Source: Prevotella sp. CAG:1031 (lineage in GTDB: Bacteria > Bacteroidota > Bacteroidia > Bacteroidales > Muribaculaceae). From it: a stretch of DNA of 10,877 nucleotides. Position 1 is the stretch's first letter. Every line of letters starts with the position of its first letter. The notes under the pieces were generated by a model. That model saw nothing but the letters and a program-made list of their open reading frames with translations. It was not told the origin of the DNA and did no database searches. A program made the translations under genes and the position numbers. The stretch spans positions 6,533 through 17,409 of the forward strand of contig HF985603.1 in NCBI GenBank assembly GCA_000431215.1, given 5' to 3'. Below are positions 1 to 6,493 of the stretch, in pieces.

Positions 1-1
1 T

Positions 2-331
2 ACGGAACAGTTCACCGATCTGCTGTTTTACAATCTCAAACTGCGTTGTTACTGCGTGATAGAGGTGAAAGTGACAAAATTTGAGCCGGGGCACCTCGGA
101 CAACTCGGCACTTATGTGACGGCGGTAAACCATCTTTTGAAAACAGAGCAAGACAATCCTACGATAGGGCTGCTCGTCTGCAAGACTAAGGATAATGTGT
201 TGGCCCAATATTCATTAGAGGGATACAATTTGCCTATAGGCATTTCCCAGTATCAACTTGACAAACTGTTGCCGGAGAATTTCAAGAGTACCTTGCCGAC
301 AATAGAAGAAATTGAGTCAAAACTCAAATAA
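2..331 (+). CDS. DUF1016/YhcG-family PD-(D/E)XK nuclease, C-terminal part (5' end outside window)
   Basis: The frame is open from the left edge, so this is the last 109 codons of a longer gene; the GTG at 56 is internal, not a start. The visible part is the nuclease half of the DUF1016 (YhcG) family. It shows a 'TDLLFYN' strand with the catalytic-type Asp (codon 17-19), then 'CVIEVK' with the E-x-K pair (Glu 62-64, Lys 68-70), then the family's 'F-P-G-H-x-GQL-x-x-Y' and 'NPTIGLLVCK' segments and the usual 'LP-x-IEE-I' tail. Known family members have an N-terminal winged-helix half and often sit inside restriction-modification operons as accessory genes of unsettled function; that half would lie upstream. 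The stop is nine bases before res, so the two are very probably co-transcribed. The last four codons (Ser-Lys-Leu-Lys) and stop are identical in DNA to the end of res. Family call firm; biological role inferred. Confidence 0.88.
   Translation, partial: TEQFTDLLFYNLKLRCYCVIEVKVTKFEPGHLGQLGTYVTAVNHLLKTEQDNPTIGLLVCKTKDNVLAQYSLEGYNLPIGISQYQLDKLLPENFKSTLPTIEEIESKLK
317..331 (+). repeat. 15-bp direct repeat, copy 1 (end of the DUF1016 gene)
   Basis: TCAAAACTCAAATAA occurs here and again, base for base, at 3029-3043. Both copies lie in the same reading phase and encode the last four residues (Ser-Lys-Leu-Lys) and stop of their genes. The interval between copies holds exactly the res gene. No longer homology is visible on either side: the preceding codon is GAG here and CAA there, and the following bases differ. 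Confidence 0.85.
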
Positions 332-340
332 TGCAACACC

Positions 341-3043
341 ATGGACACACAGGTTAACTATATACGTCAAAGGCTTTCGCTACGCAAACCGCTGGCAAAT
401 GCGTTGGAGCTTACCGCCCGTCTGACTGATAAACTCTCTTTGCAAAAACCTCCGACTGATCCGGATATGCTCGAAATGTTTATAACTGCCGAACTTGCAA
501 AGGTGAAGTCAATCGTGCCGACGGTCAAAGGTTTTGACCGCGACTTCCCCTCACTTGCTTTTTCCATCGCCACCGGCATCGGAAAAACCCGACTGATGGG
601 TGCAATCATCGCATATCTCTATCTCAAAAAGGGAATCAAGCACTTCTTCGTTCTTGCTCCTAACCTCACACTATACGAGAAATTGATTAGAGATTTCGGC
701 GACGAATCCTATTCAAAATACGTATTCAAGGGCATTAGTGAATTTGTCGCCGCGCCTCCACGCATCGTTACAGGCGAAACCTATAATGAGCGCACGGGTA
801 GTCTTTTCTCTGATGTCGAGATCAATATCTTCAATATATCGAAATTCAACAAGGATAGCAAAGAGGGTAAAAAAGGATTGCCACGTATGCGCCGACTGTC
901 GGAATATCTCGGCCAGTCATATTTCGACTATCTCGCTTCGCTCCCCGACCTTGTTATTCTCATGGACGAAGCTCACCGCTATCACGCTGATGCCTCGAAA
1001 CGTGCTATCAATGAACTTCGCCCGGTTCTCGGTTTAGAAATGACTGCAACACCTTTCGACGAGAAAGGACGTGCGTTCAAGAATATTATTTTTGAATATA
1101 ACCTCGCAGAAGCGCTCGACGATGGATTGTATGTCAAAAATCCGGCAATCGCAAAAGCCCGTAACTTCAACAAGGACAATTTCACCCCCGACGAAATAGA
1201 AATTATCAAACTTGAGGACGGAATCACTTGCCATGAGCGTACAAGGCTCGCCATTGAGATGTATGCCAAGCAGAACGGACGTCCGGTAGTCAAACCGTTT
1301 ATCCTCGTGGCTTGTCGTGACATTAACCACGCCAAAGCTGTAGAGGGATTGTTGCAGAGCGACCGTATTTACCACGGTGCATACAAAGGCAAGGTTCTGC
1401 GTATAGACAGTAGCTCGAAAAAGGACGAAGACATCGAGCGTCAGTTTGTCGCTCTCGAATCGCCCGACAACGAGATTGAAATTGTCGTACACGTAAATAT
1501 GCTTAAAGAGGGCTGGGACGTAAATAATCTTTACACGATTATACCGCTCCGAGCCTCAAACGCGGCTGTCCTCATTGAGCAGACTATCGGACGCGGTCTG
1601 CGCTTGCCTTACGGCGGTCAGCGCACCGGCAATAAGGACGTTGACACTCTCACCGTTATTGCTCACGATAATTTCCAGAAAGTAATCGACGAAGCTAACA
1701 AGGGCAATTCGCTTCTCAAACGTGTTTCCTTTATCGAGCTTGAAGACCGAGACGAGCGCGACCAAGGCGGTCGAGTGGAAACCACTCCGACATCTACCGA
1801 GCAGAAGATACAGAAGCAAATCGAAAAAGTCAAGGGTGAAATCAGCGAAAAGTCAAAGCACTATGTAACCCAGGTTGGCAAAGCCATTGAATATGCTATT
1901 TCCAACATCGCCGCCGAAGGCGTTGCTTCTTTTGGTGACCTCCAAAAGCAAGAGGTCAAACAGAAACTCCGCGAAAAAGCTATCGCAACTATCAAGGAGA
2001 GTGTCAAAGATAGCCTTTTCGCCGAACAAGATGCTGCCGAACAAATTGCACAGGTCGATGAAGTTATCAATATTGTAGTCGAGGACTACAAGAATAATGT
2101 TATCGAGATACCGCGCATCGTTGTTGAACAGCAAAATGTCAAGGCTATCTTTGAAGACTTTGACCTTGACACCTCCAACGGCTATAATCTCGATGAACTG
2201 CATCGTGAAATTATCCGTCAAGGGCTGCACGATTCTACTGACTTCGAGGTTATCGCCGGTAAGTCAGGCAGCTCTAAACGACCTGCCGTTGAACAACTCA
2301 TTACTTCGCTGATTGACTTCGACGATGTTGATTATGACGAAGTTTCCGACTTGCTTTATAAGCTCGTCGGACAGGCTGTCGATGCTATCCGCAACAAAGC
2401 CCCCGGCATTACAGAAGATGATTTGAACGAGCGCGTTCATGCTTTCAAACAGAGCCTTGCAGACAATATTTATAAGCAGATGAAAGAACACTACCGCATT
2501 ATTCCGGGAGAGTTCAAAATCAATAAAGTGCTTCCGTTCTCCAAAATTCTCGACCAAAGCATCATAGTCAATAACTGGGGCACTTTGGATTTTCACGAGC
2601 CGGTACCAGCTCAAAAATCTGCCGTTGTGAAATTTGTATATGTAGGCTTCAAAAAGTCCTACTATACAAAATATCGTTTCGACAGTTCTACCGAACTTGA
2701 TTTCGCGTTCATACTCGAAACCAACAACGAAGTCCTCAAATGGATTCGTCCTGTGCCTAATCAGTTCAACATATACTGGTCGAGCGGAGCGAAGAAGTAT
2801 GAGCCTGACTTCATTGTGGAAACCGCCGACGCTATCTATATGTGCGAAACCAAAGCCGAGAAAGATGTCAATGACCCGGACGTGCAAGCCAAGGCAGAAG
2901 CCGCCCGTGAGTTCTGCCGCCGCGCCACTGAATTTACCGCCCAAAATGGCGGCAAGCCCTGGAAGTACGTCATTATTCCTCACACACTCGTTGACCGAGG
3001 ATATTCCTTCAACTACATACTCCAGCAATCAAAACTCAAATAA
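341..3043 (+). CDS. res: Type III restriction endonuclease subunit Res (SF2 helicase-translocase plus PD-(D/E)XK nuclease)
   Basis: This 900-residue protein has the full layout of a type III restriction subunit, which hydrolyses ATP to scan DNA and cuts when sites are unmethylated. Helicase motifs are in order: motif I 'TGIGKT' (Lys82, Thr83), motif II 'DEAH' (209-212), motif III 'TATP' (235-238), motif V 'EGWDV' (390-394) and motif VI 'QTIGRGLR' (414-421). A long charged helical linker spans roughly 480-720. The C-terminal nuclease shows 'EPDF' (Asp823) and 'CETK' (Glu836, Lys838), a PD-X12-EXK site, so all catalytic residues appear intact. Length is in the normal range for Res (about 900-1000). 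Res acts in complex with a Mod methyltransferase, and none is encoded here; Mod would be expected upstream of the DUF1016 gene. The ATG at 341 follows the previous stop by nine bases, which suggests one operon. Base composition is AT-richer than the genes to the right, as expected of a transferred defence locus. An orphan or type III-like helicase-nuclease is the alternative if no Mod exists. Confidence 0.88.
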   Translation: MDTQVNYIRQRLSLRKPLANALELTARLTDKLSLQKPPTDPDMLEMFITAELAKVKSIVPTVKGFDRDFPSLAFSIATGIGKTRLMGAIIAYLYLKKGIKHFFVLAPNLTLYEKLIRDFGDESYSKYVFKGISEFVAAPPRIVTGETYNERTGSLFSDVEINIFNISKFNKDSKEGKKGLPRMRRLSEYLGQSYFDYLASLPDLVILMDEAHRYHADASKRAINELRPVLGLEMTATPFDEKGRAFKNIIFEYNLAEALDDGLYVKNPAIAKARNFNKDNFTPDEIEIIKLEDGITCHERTRLAIEMYAKQNGRPVVKPFILVACRDINHAKAVEGLLQSDRIYHGAYKGKVLRIDSSSKKDEDIERQFVALESPDNEIEIVVHVNMLKEGWDVNNLYTIIPLRASNAAVLIEQTIGRGLRLPYGGQRTGNKDVDTLTVIAHDNFQKVIDEANKGNSLLKRVSFIELEDRDERDQGGRVETTPTSTEQKIQKQIEKVKGEISEKSKHYVTQVGKAIEYAISNIAAEGVASFGDLQKQEVKQKLREKAIATIKESVKDSLFAEQDAAEQIAQVDEVINIVVEDYKNNVIEIPRIVVEQQNVKAIFEDFDLDTSNGYNLDELHREIIRQGLHDSTDFEVIAGKSGSSKRPAVEQLITSLIDFDDVDYDEVSDLLYKLVGQAVDAIRNKAPGITEDDLNERVHAFKQSLADNIYKQMKEHYRIIPGEFKINKVLPFSKILDQSIIVNNWGTLDFHEPVPAQKSAVVKFVYVGFKKSYYTKYRFDSSTELDFAFILETNNEVLKWIRPVPNQFNIYWSSGAKKYEPDFIVETADAIYMCETKAEKDVNDPDVQAKAEAAREFCRRATEFTAQNGGKPWKYVIIPHTLVDRGYSFNYILQQSKLK
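3029..3043 (+). repeat. 15-bp direct repeat, copy 2 (end of res)
   Basis: This is the second exact copy of TCAAAACTCAAATAA (first at 317-331), ending on the res stop codon. Together the two copies frame the res gene. They are either a recombination scar or cassette boundary, or a chance identity of two Ser-Lys-Leu-Lys ends. Confidence 0.85.
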
Positions 3044-3101
3044 ATGTCATTTTGGAGTTACATCGGATTGACGATGATTTTTAGGAATCCACAATTAAGC
3101 T

Positions 3102-3986
3102 ATGGGCGAAGTGCAGAAAATATCGATACGATTCTTTGACGACCGCGAAGTGAGGGCTGTCTGGGATGAAGAAGGTGCCAAATGGTGGTTCTCGGTGCTT
3201 GATATTGTCGGGGTGCTCAACGCACAGGATGATTATGCCAAGAACCGCAATTACTGGAAATACCTGAAAACCAAGCTCCGCAACGAAGGCAATGAAGTGG
3301 TTAGCAGCACTAACCAGTTGAAGCTTCTTGCTCCGGACGGGAAACGCCGTCTAACCGATGTACTTGATAATGCCGGTGTCATAGCTTTGGCGAAGAGTTT
3401 CCCAAACAATAAGGCGTCCAGATTCATTGAATGGTTCACCAACAGCGACGAGAGCATTGACGGCAAAAGCCGGTCGAAGGCTTACGCTTTGTTTGAGAGC
3501 AGCCTTATCGACAGTATCGAGGTCGGCACGGTGAAAGGATTGCAGCAGATTCATGCTTACCTTTTCGGAGGTCTTTATGATTTCGCCGGACAGATCAGAA
3601 CTGTCAATATAGCTAAGGCCGGTTTTCAGTTCGCGATGGCTCAATATCTGGGTCAGACCTTGGCTGATGTTGAACGTATGCCGGAAGATTCGTTCGAGAA
3701 TATCATTGATAAATATGTTGAAATGAATGTCGCCCATCCGTTCAGGGAAGGCAATGGTCGCGCAACCCGCATCTGGCTCGACCTCATGTTGAAGAAAAAT
3801 CTGCGACAGTGCATTGACTGGAGCCATGTCGACAAACGTAAATACCTCGAATCTATAACCCGTAGCGTTGCCGACGCCACTGCTATAACCGATTTGCTTC
3901 GGTCAGCACTTACTGACAAGATAAACGACCGCGACACCTTTATGAAAGGTATCGACTATTCATATTATTACGAACAGGAGGACTGA
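3102..3986 (+). CDS. fic: BRO-N/Fic fusion: Fic-domain protein adenylyltransferase with C-terminal (class III) inhibitory helix
   Basis: A 294-residue two-domain protein. Residues about 5-115 resemble the BRO-N domain of phage antirepressors ('VWDEEGAKWWFSVLDIVGVL', 'YWKYLKTKL', 'LKLLAPDGK-x-x-LTDV'), a module associated with DNA binding. Residues about 125-294 are a Fic domain close to the small Neisseria NmFic type ('IEVGT-x-x-GLQQIHAYLFGGLY', 'DFAGQIR'). The catalytic motif is complete: HPFREGNGRATR, His212 to Arg223. Fic enzymes transfer AMP from ATP to a hydroxyl side chain of a target protein; NmFic-like members are reported to act on DNA gyrase and topoisomerase IV. The tail 'SYYYEQ' (Ser287 to Gln292) matches the (S/T)xxxE(G/N) inhibitory motif, with the key Glu291 kept and Gln at the last position. 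This points to self-inhibition rather than a separate antitoxin. ATG 3102 is the only start, because an in-frame TAA lies at 3096-3098. It follows res by 58 bases and probably belongs to the same cluster. The target and trigger are unknown. Confidence 0.9.
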   Translation: MGEVQKISIRFFDDREVRAVWDEEGAKWWFSVLDIVGVLNAQDDYAKNRNYWKYLKTKLRNEGNEVVSSTNQLKLLAPDGKRRLTDVLDNAGVIALAKSFPNNKASRFIEWFTNSDESIDGKSRSKAYALFESSLIDSIEVGTVKGLQQIHAYLFGGLYDFAGQIRTVNIAKAGFQFAMAQYLGQTLADVERMPEDSFENIIDKYVEMNVAHPFREGNGRATRIWLDLMLKKNLRQCIDWSHVDKRKYLESITRSVADATAITDLLRSALTDKINDRDTFMKGIDYSYYYEQED

Positions 3987-4086
3987 CCGTAATTCACAAA
4001 AGCAGACTTCGCAATGGCGACAAGTGAACATCGCCCTACCCGCGGTGAACAAAATCCGGGTCTCAACCTTTATATTATAAAAAACT

Positions 4087-4365
4087 ATGATCAGACTTAA
4101 CTGTGGTCTCATCGCCGAGACCGAAGAAAACCGCAAGAAAGCAATCGAGTTGGCAACGGAACTTGTCGAGTTATCGCTCCACGACAAGGGATGCGTTGAT
4201 TATGACCTTCTCGGTTCGCTGACCAGCACTGACCGTCTGGTGATTTACGAGACATGGAAAGACCGGGCTTCGCTGAAGGCTCACATGTCGTCCGCCCACT
4301 TCAAGCGTCTCGTGCCCGAGATCGAAAAGGTCGCCACTCTGACTCTCGAAGAGTTCGAATTCTGA
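4087..4365 (+). CDS. Antibiotic-biosynthesis-monooxygenase (ABM) fold protein, putative quinol monooxygenase (YgiN-like)
   Basis: A 92-residue cytosolic protein of the dimeric alpha/beta-barrel ABM family. It has the expected pattern: a first strand 'LNCGLIAE', a helix with paired acidic/basic residues (13-30), 'KGCVDYDLLGS' (34-44), 'LVIYETWKDRASLKAHMSSAHF' around 51-72 with His66 and His71, and a last strand 'VATLTLEEFEF'. Full length for the family. Members oxidise quinols or aromatic substrates without a cofactor, or detoxify; the substrate here cannot be read from sequence. It starts 100 bases after the Fic stop with an A-rich leader and no clear Shine-Dalgarno or TAnnTTTG element, and its stop lies 10 bases from the converging receptor fragment. 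It is probably a host gene at the edge of the accessory cluster rather than part of it. Fold call firm, function loose. Confidence 0.82.
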   Translation: MIRLNCGLIAETEENRKKAIELATELVELSLHDKGCVDYDLLGSLTSTDRLVIYETWKDRASLKAHMSSAHFKRLVPEIEKVATLTLEEFEF

Positions 4366-4375
4366 CGTCGGACGG

Positions 4376-5311
4376 TTATTGCAGGATGCCCGACGAGGTT
4401 CCCATCTGCTGCGACGCTTCGTTGCCGCGCTGTATTTTCTTGCCGAAGCCGAACGTATAGGTGGCCGAGACAAGGACATAGCAGTGGTAGCTTACGTTGT
4501 AGAATGTCTTGCTGACATCGTAGCTCTGGCTTGTGGTTTCCGACGTTCCGGCGTTCCAGTTCCAGCGGAACGGGTTCGTCAGCCGGGCCTGGAGACTCCA
4601 CGATGAGTTCCCCCACCCAACGATTGCCGTATAGGCGCTTTTGTTTTTAATCCATGCGCCGTTGACATATCCGTCGCAATATTCCTGAGGCGACTGATAT
4701 TGCAAACCGAAGTTCCAGTCTCCGACATACCAGAAGGCCTGAAGATACCAGAGCACGCGCTGTCGCGTCCAGTCGAAAGGCGCTCCGTTGCGCACAATGC
4801 GATGGGCAACCTGTCCGTTGATCATCAGGCTGTTGCCGAGCAGCCTCGCCGTGCCCTGAACGCCGTAAAGCAGATTATAGAAGTTTCCGACGCCCTTCTG
4901 CCTGATTGTGCGCAGAACGCCGTCGGGCGAAGCCATATAGACGTAGGCATAGCGGTCGGTGATAAGCCCGCTGTTGCCGAATGCCGCGAAATTAAACCGG
5001 TTGTCGGGCATATAGACATATCTCAGACTGAGGTCGTAACTCTTATATGGGCTGACGTCGGGATTGCCTGTATAGCTGAAAAGAGGGTTCGACTGAATGA
5101 CGGCCGTGCTTCTGTATGACGAAGCGAGCGTCCATGTGGCATGATGGAAATCGGCGCTGATGGAGTTCCGGCCGTTAAAGGCATACTGCACCGAGGCATC
5201 CATCCAGGGCTGGGTAGAGTGGTCCGACGTATCTCCGAATTTTGACCGGTCATAATTGAAGCCCCCTCCGATAAGTCCGTTGAATTTATCGTTCTTGAAA
5301 TTATTTGACAT
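4376..5311 (-). CDS. TonB-dependent-receptor-like outer-membrane barrel, C-terminal fragment (5'-truncated, probable pseudogene)
   Basis: 311 residues rich in alternating aromatic/polar beta strands, with hallmarks of the last part of OMP_b-brl_3 receptors: 'YTGNPDVSPYKSYDLSLRY' (about 80-98), 'GWGNSSWSLQARLTNPFRW' (232-250) and the closing strand 'YVLVSATYTFGFGKK' followed by a polar tail. The same 'GNP' landmark lies at 477-479 of the complete 693-residue receptor in this window and at 82-84 here. The fragment therefore starts about where residue 395 of that protein would be: the signal peptide, TonB box, plug and half the barrel are missing. Upstream the frame stays open only to a TAA at 5345-5347, with nothing receptor-like in it, so no hidden 5' part is seen. 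ATG 5311 lies 19 bases after the stop of the small secreted gene. Without a signal peptide it could not reach the outer membrane. It is most likely a deletion remnant; a silent recombination donor is possible. Confidence 0.75.
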   Translation of the reverse strand: MSNNFKNDKFNGLIGGGFNYDRSKFGDTSDHSTQPWMDASVQYAFNGRNSISADFHHATWTLASSYRSTAVIQSNPLFSYTGNPDVSPYKSYDLSLRYVYMPDNRFNFAAFGNSGLITDRYAYVYMASPDGVLRTIRQKGVGNFYNLLYGVQGTARLLGNSLMINGQVAHRIVRNGAPFDWTRQRVLWYLQAFWYVGDWNFGLQYQSPQEYCDGYVNGAWIKNKSAYTAIVGWGNSSWSLQARLTNPFRWNWNAGTSETTSQSYDVSKTFYNVSYHCYVLVSATYTFGFGKKIQRGNEASQQMGTSSGILQ

Positions 5312-5330
5312 ACGAAATCTCGCCCGGCTA

Positions 5331-5777
5331 TCAGTCGCCGAAGATTATCTTAGCGAAGCCGCGGTTCTGATACCCCCGGCCGAAGTTGACATCGACACCG
5401 CGGAACTGCCGGTTTTTGAGAATGACGAGGCGGTCGGGAGCGAGACTGACGTCGTAAACGTTTTCGAGTCCGAAAATATTGTCTGTGGCAATTCGCTCTT
5501 CTTCATTGAGGAATGTCACTGTGAGCTGCTTGCCGTCGAAACGGTATTTGGCTTTACCCGACTCTTCCTCGGTGGGAAAGCCGCCTGTCCACGTGCATTT
5601 GACCGTGCAGTTTTCGCTGTCGGCGATGTTGATTTCCATCAGAATTGTCAATTCGTTCTGGGGAATGTCGATCTGGGCGAACCAGTCGCCGATGATGCTG
5701 TCGGCTGCCGTCGCGGCCCGGAGGGAAGCGGTTGTCGACATGATGAGGATACCAATAAGGACTATTATCGTCTTCAT
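5331..5777 (-). CDS. Small secreted (periplasmic or surface) protein of unknown function, lipocalin-like pattern
   Basis: 148 residues with a clear signal peptide: Lys2, a hydrophobic run 'IIVLIGILIM' and a small-residue region ending about Ala21-Ala25. The mature part begins 'SIIGDWFAQIDI' and continues as short beta strands ('TVKCTWTGGF', 'AKYRFDGKQLTVTFL', 'RLVILKNRQFRGV'), a G-x-W start and strand alternation that recall lipocalin-like or calycin folds; this is inference from pattern only. It has two cysteines, Cys57 and Cys61, a CxxxC spacing that might form a disulfide. I do not recognise a named family. The receptor fragment follows after 19 bases on the same strand. The gene is divergent from bcp; a near-consensus -7 (TGCCTTTG, minus strand, 5817-5824) lies about 40 bases upstream of the ATG but has one mismatch. 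Confidence 0.72.
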   Translation of the reverse strand: MKTIIVLIGILIMSTTASLRAATAADSIIGDWFAQIDIPQNELTILMEINIADSENCTVKCTWTGGFPTEEESGKAKYRFDGKQLTVTFLNEEERIATDNIFGLENVYDVSLAPDRLVILKNRQFRGVDVNFGRGYQNRGFAKIIFGD

Positions 5778-5935
5778 AATGCGAAAGGATTTTTACACTT
5801 CTCTGTGATTCACCTACAAAGGCATGAAGAATCCGCCATTCAGCCAAGCTTTTATATGACTTATATGCAATTCAAACAATCTAATTTTCGGAAGTGAAAA
5901 CTGTGTCGGACAGGTTTTACTTCCGATTTTTTCGC

Positions 5936-5943
5936 TACCTTTG
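5936..5943 (+). promoter_or_regulatory. Bacteroidota-type -7 promoter element for bcp
   Basis: TACCTTTG fits the Bacteroidota sigma-ABfr -7 consensus TAnnTTTG exactly and sits 23 bases before the bcp ATG, implying a leader of roughly 15-20 bases that is A-rich. No convincing -33 TTTG is present at the usual 19-21 base spacing. Confidence 0.6.
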
Positions 5944-5966
5944 AGCTGGATTAAAAACAGAACATT

Positions 5967-6422
5967 ATGAATATCGGAGACAAAGCGCCCGAACTGCTGG
6001 GCGTCGACCAGAACGGCAACGAGGTGAAGCTGTCGGATTTCGCCGGACAGAATCTTGTGCTCTATTTCTACCCTAAAGACAACACGTCGGGCTGCACGGC
6101 CGAGGCCTGCTCGCTGCGCGACAATATCGGCGCGCTCGCCGCCAAAGGCTACAGAATCGTCGGAGTCAGCAGCGACTCCGAAGCCTCCCACAAGAAGTTC
6201 ATCGCGGCCCACGACCTCCCATTCCCCCTCATCGCCGACACCGACCATCGCCTTCAGGAACAGATGGGCGTATGGGGCGAGAAATCGATGTATGGCCGCA
6301 AGTATATGGGCACGTTCCGCACTACATTCCTCATCGGCCCCGACGGCCGGATAACGCGCATCTTCGGGCCGAAAGAGATCAAGACGAAGATCCACGCCGA
6401 CCAGATTCTCGCCGTCCTCTGA
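5967..6422 (+). CDS. bcp: Thioredoxin-dependent thiol peroxidase, Bcp/PrxQ-type peroxiredoxin
   Basis: A 151-residue, full-length peroxiredoxin of the BCP/PrxQ class, which reduces hydrogen peroxide and organic hydroperoxides in the cytoplasm using thioredoxin. The active-site loop 'YPKDNTSGCTAEAC' (35-48) contains the PxxxTxxC signature (Pro36, Thr40, Cys43). Cys43 is the peroxidatic cysteine and Cys48, five residues on, is the expected resolving cysteine of atypical two-Cys members. 'FRTTFLIGPDGRI' (about 117-129) supplies the conserved Arg and final strands. The usual Pro after Thr40 is Ser41, a mild change. No signal peptide. ATG 5967 follows the TACCTTTG element and an A-rich leader and begins the normal 'MNIGDKAPEL' start. 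It stands alone, divergent from the secreted gene and converging on the receptor, with a hairpin after its stop. Confidence 0.95.
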   Translation: MNIGDKAPELLGVDQNGNEVKLSDFAGQNLVLYFYPKDNTSGCTAEACSLRDNIGALAAKGYRIVGVSSDSEASHKKFIAAHDLPFPLIADTDHRLQEQMGVWGEKSMYGRKYMGTFRTTFLIGPDGRITRIFGPKEIKTKIHADQILAVL

Positions 6423-6442
6423 GAGCAGAATATCCCCCATAA

Positions 6443-6475
6443 GGAAAGCCCCGGCATCGCTGTCGAGGCTTTTCC
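6443..6475 (+). terminator. Hairpin terminator between converging bcp and receptor genes
   Basis: Lower stem AAAGCC (6445-6450) pairs with GGCTTT (6467-6472). After one mismatch an inner stem CGGCA (6452-6456) pairs with TGTCG (6461-6465, one G-U), closing a four-base loop. The descending arm runs into TTTTCC on the + strand, so it suits bcp better than the opposing gene, which gets no T run. It sits 20 bases after the bcp stop. Confidence 0.55.
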
Positions 6476-6493
6476 GTGTATGACAAGCTGTTG

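Noticed and set aside
56..331. GTG at 56 as the start of a separate 91-residue protein
   Set aside because: The frame is open to the left edge and the bases before 56 encode the first catalytic strand of the DUF1016 nuclease, so this is an internal Val codon.
2264..3028. 254-codon open frame antisense to the end of res
   Set aside because: It is a mirror of the strongly supported res frame. The translation shows no family motif and no start signals.
3044..3139. A 31-codon reading frame starting with ATG directly after the res stop (TAAATG)
   Set aside because: It overlaps the start of the Fic gene in another frame, has no recognisable pattern and is of a length expected by chance.
4038..4061. 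Inverted repeat ACCCG / CGGGT after the Fic gene
   Set aside because: Only five base pairs with a 14-base loop and no T tract; consistent with chance.
3987..4086. A separate small antitoxin gene next to Fic
   Set aside because: No frame with a start and reasonable length exists there. The inhibitory motif is inside the Fic protein itself, so a class I toxin-antitoxin pair is not supported.
4366..4395. Inverted repeat CGTCGG / CCGACG between the converging ABM and receptor-fragment genes
   Set aside because: Six-base stem with an 18-base loop and no T run on either strand; much of it is coding sequence. Too weak to call a terminator.
5256..5897. 213-codon + strand open frame across the secreted gene
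   Set aside because: The minus strand frame has a proper signal peptide, stop and spacing; the + frame has no such marks and runs through promoter DNA.
5814..6440. 208-codon open frame antisense to bcp
   Set aside because: It covers a clear peroxiredoxin gene, is explained by GC-rich codon bias on the opposite strand, and lacks motifs.
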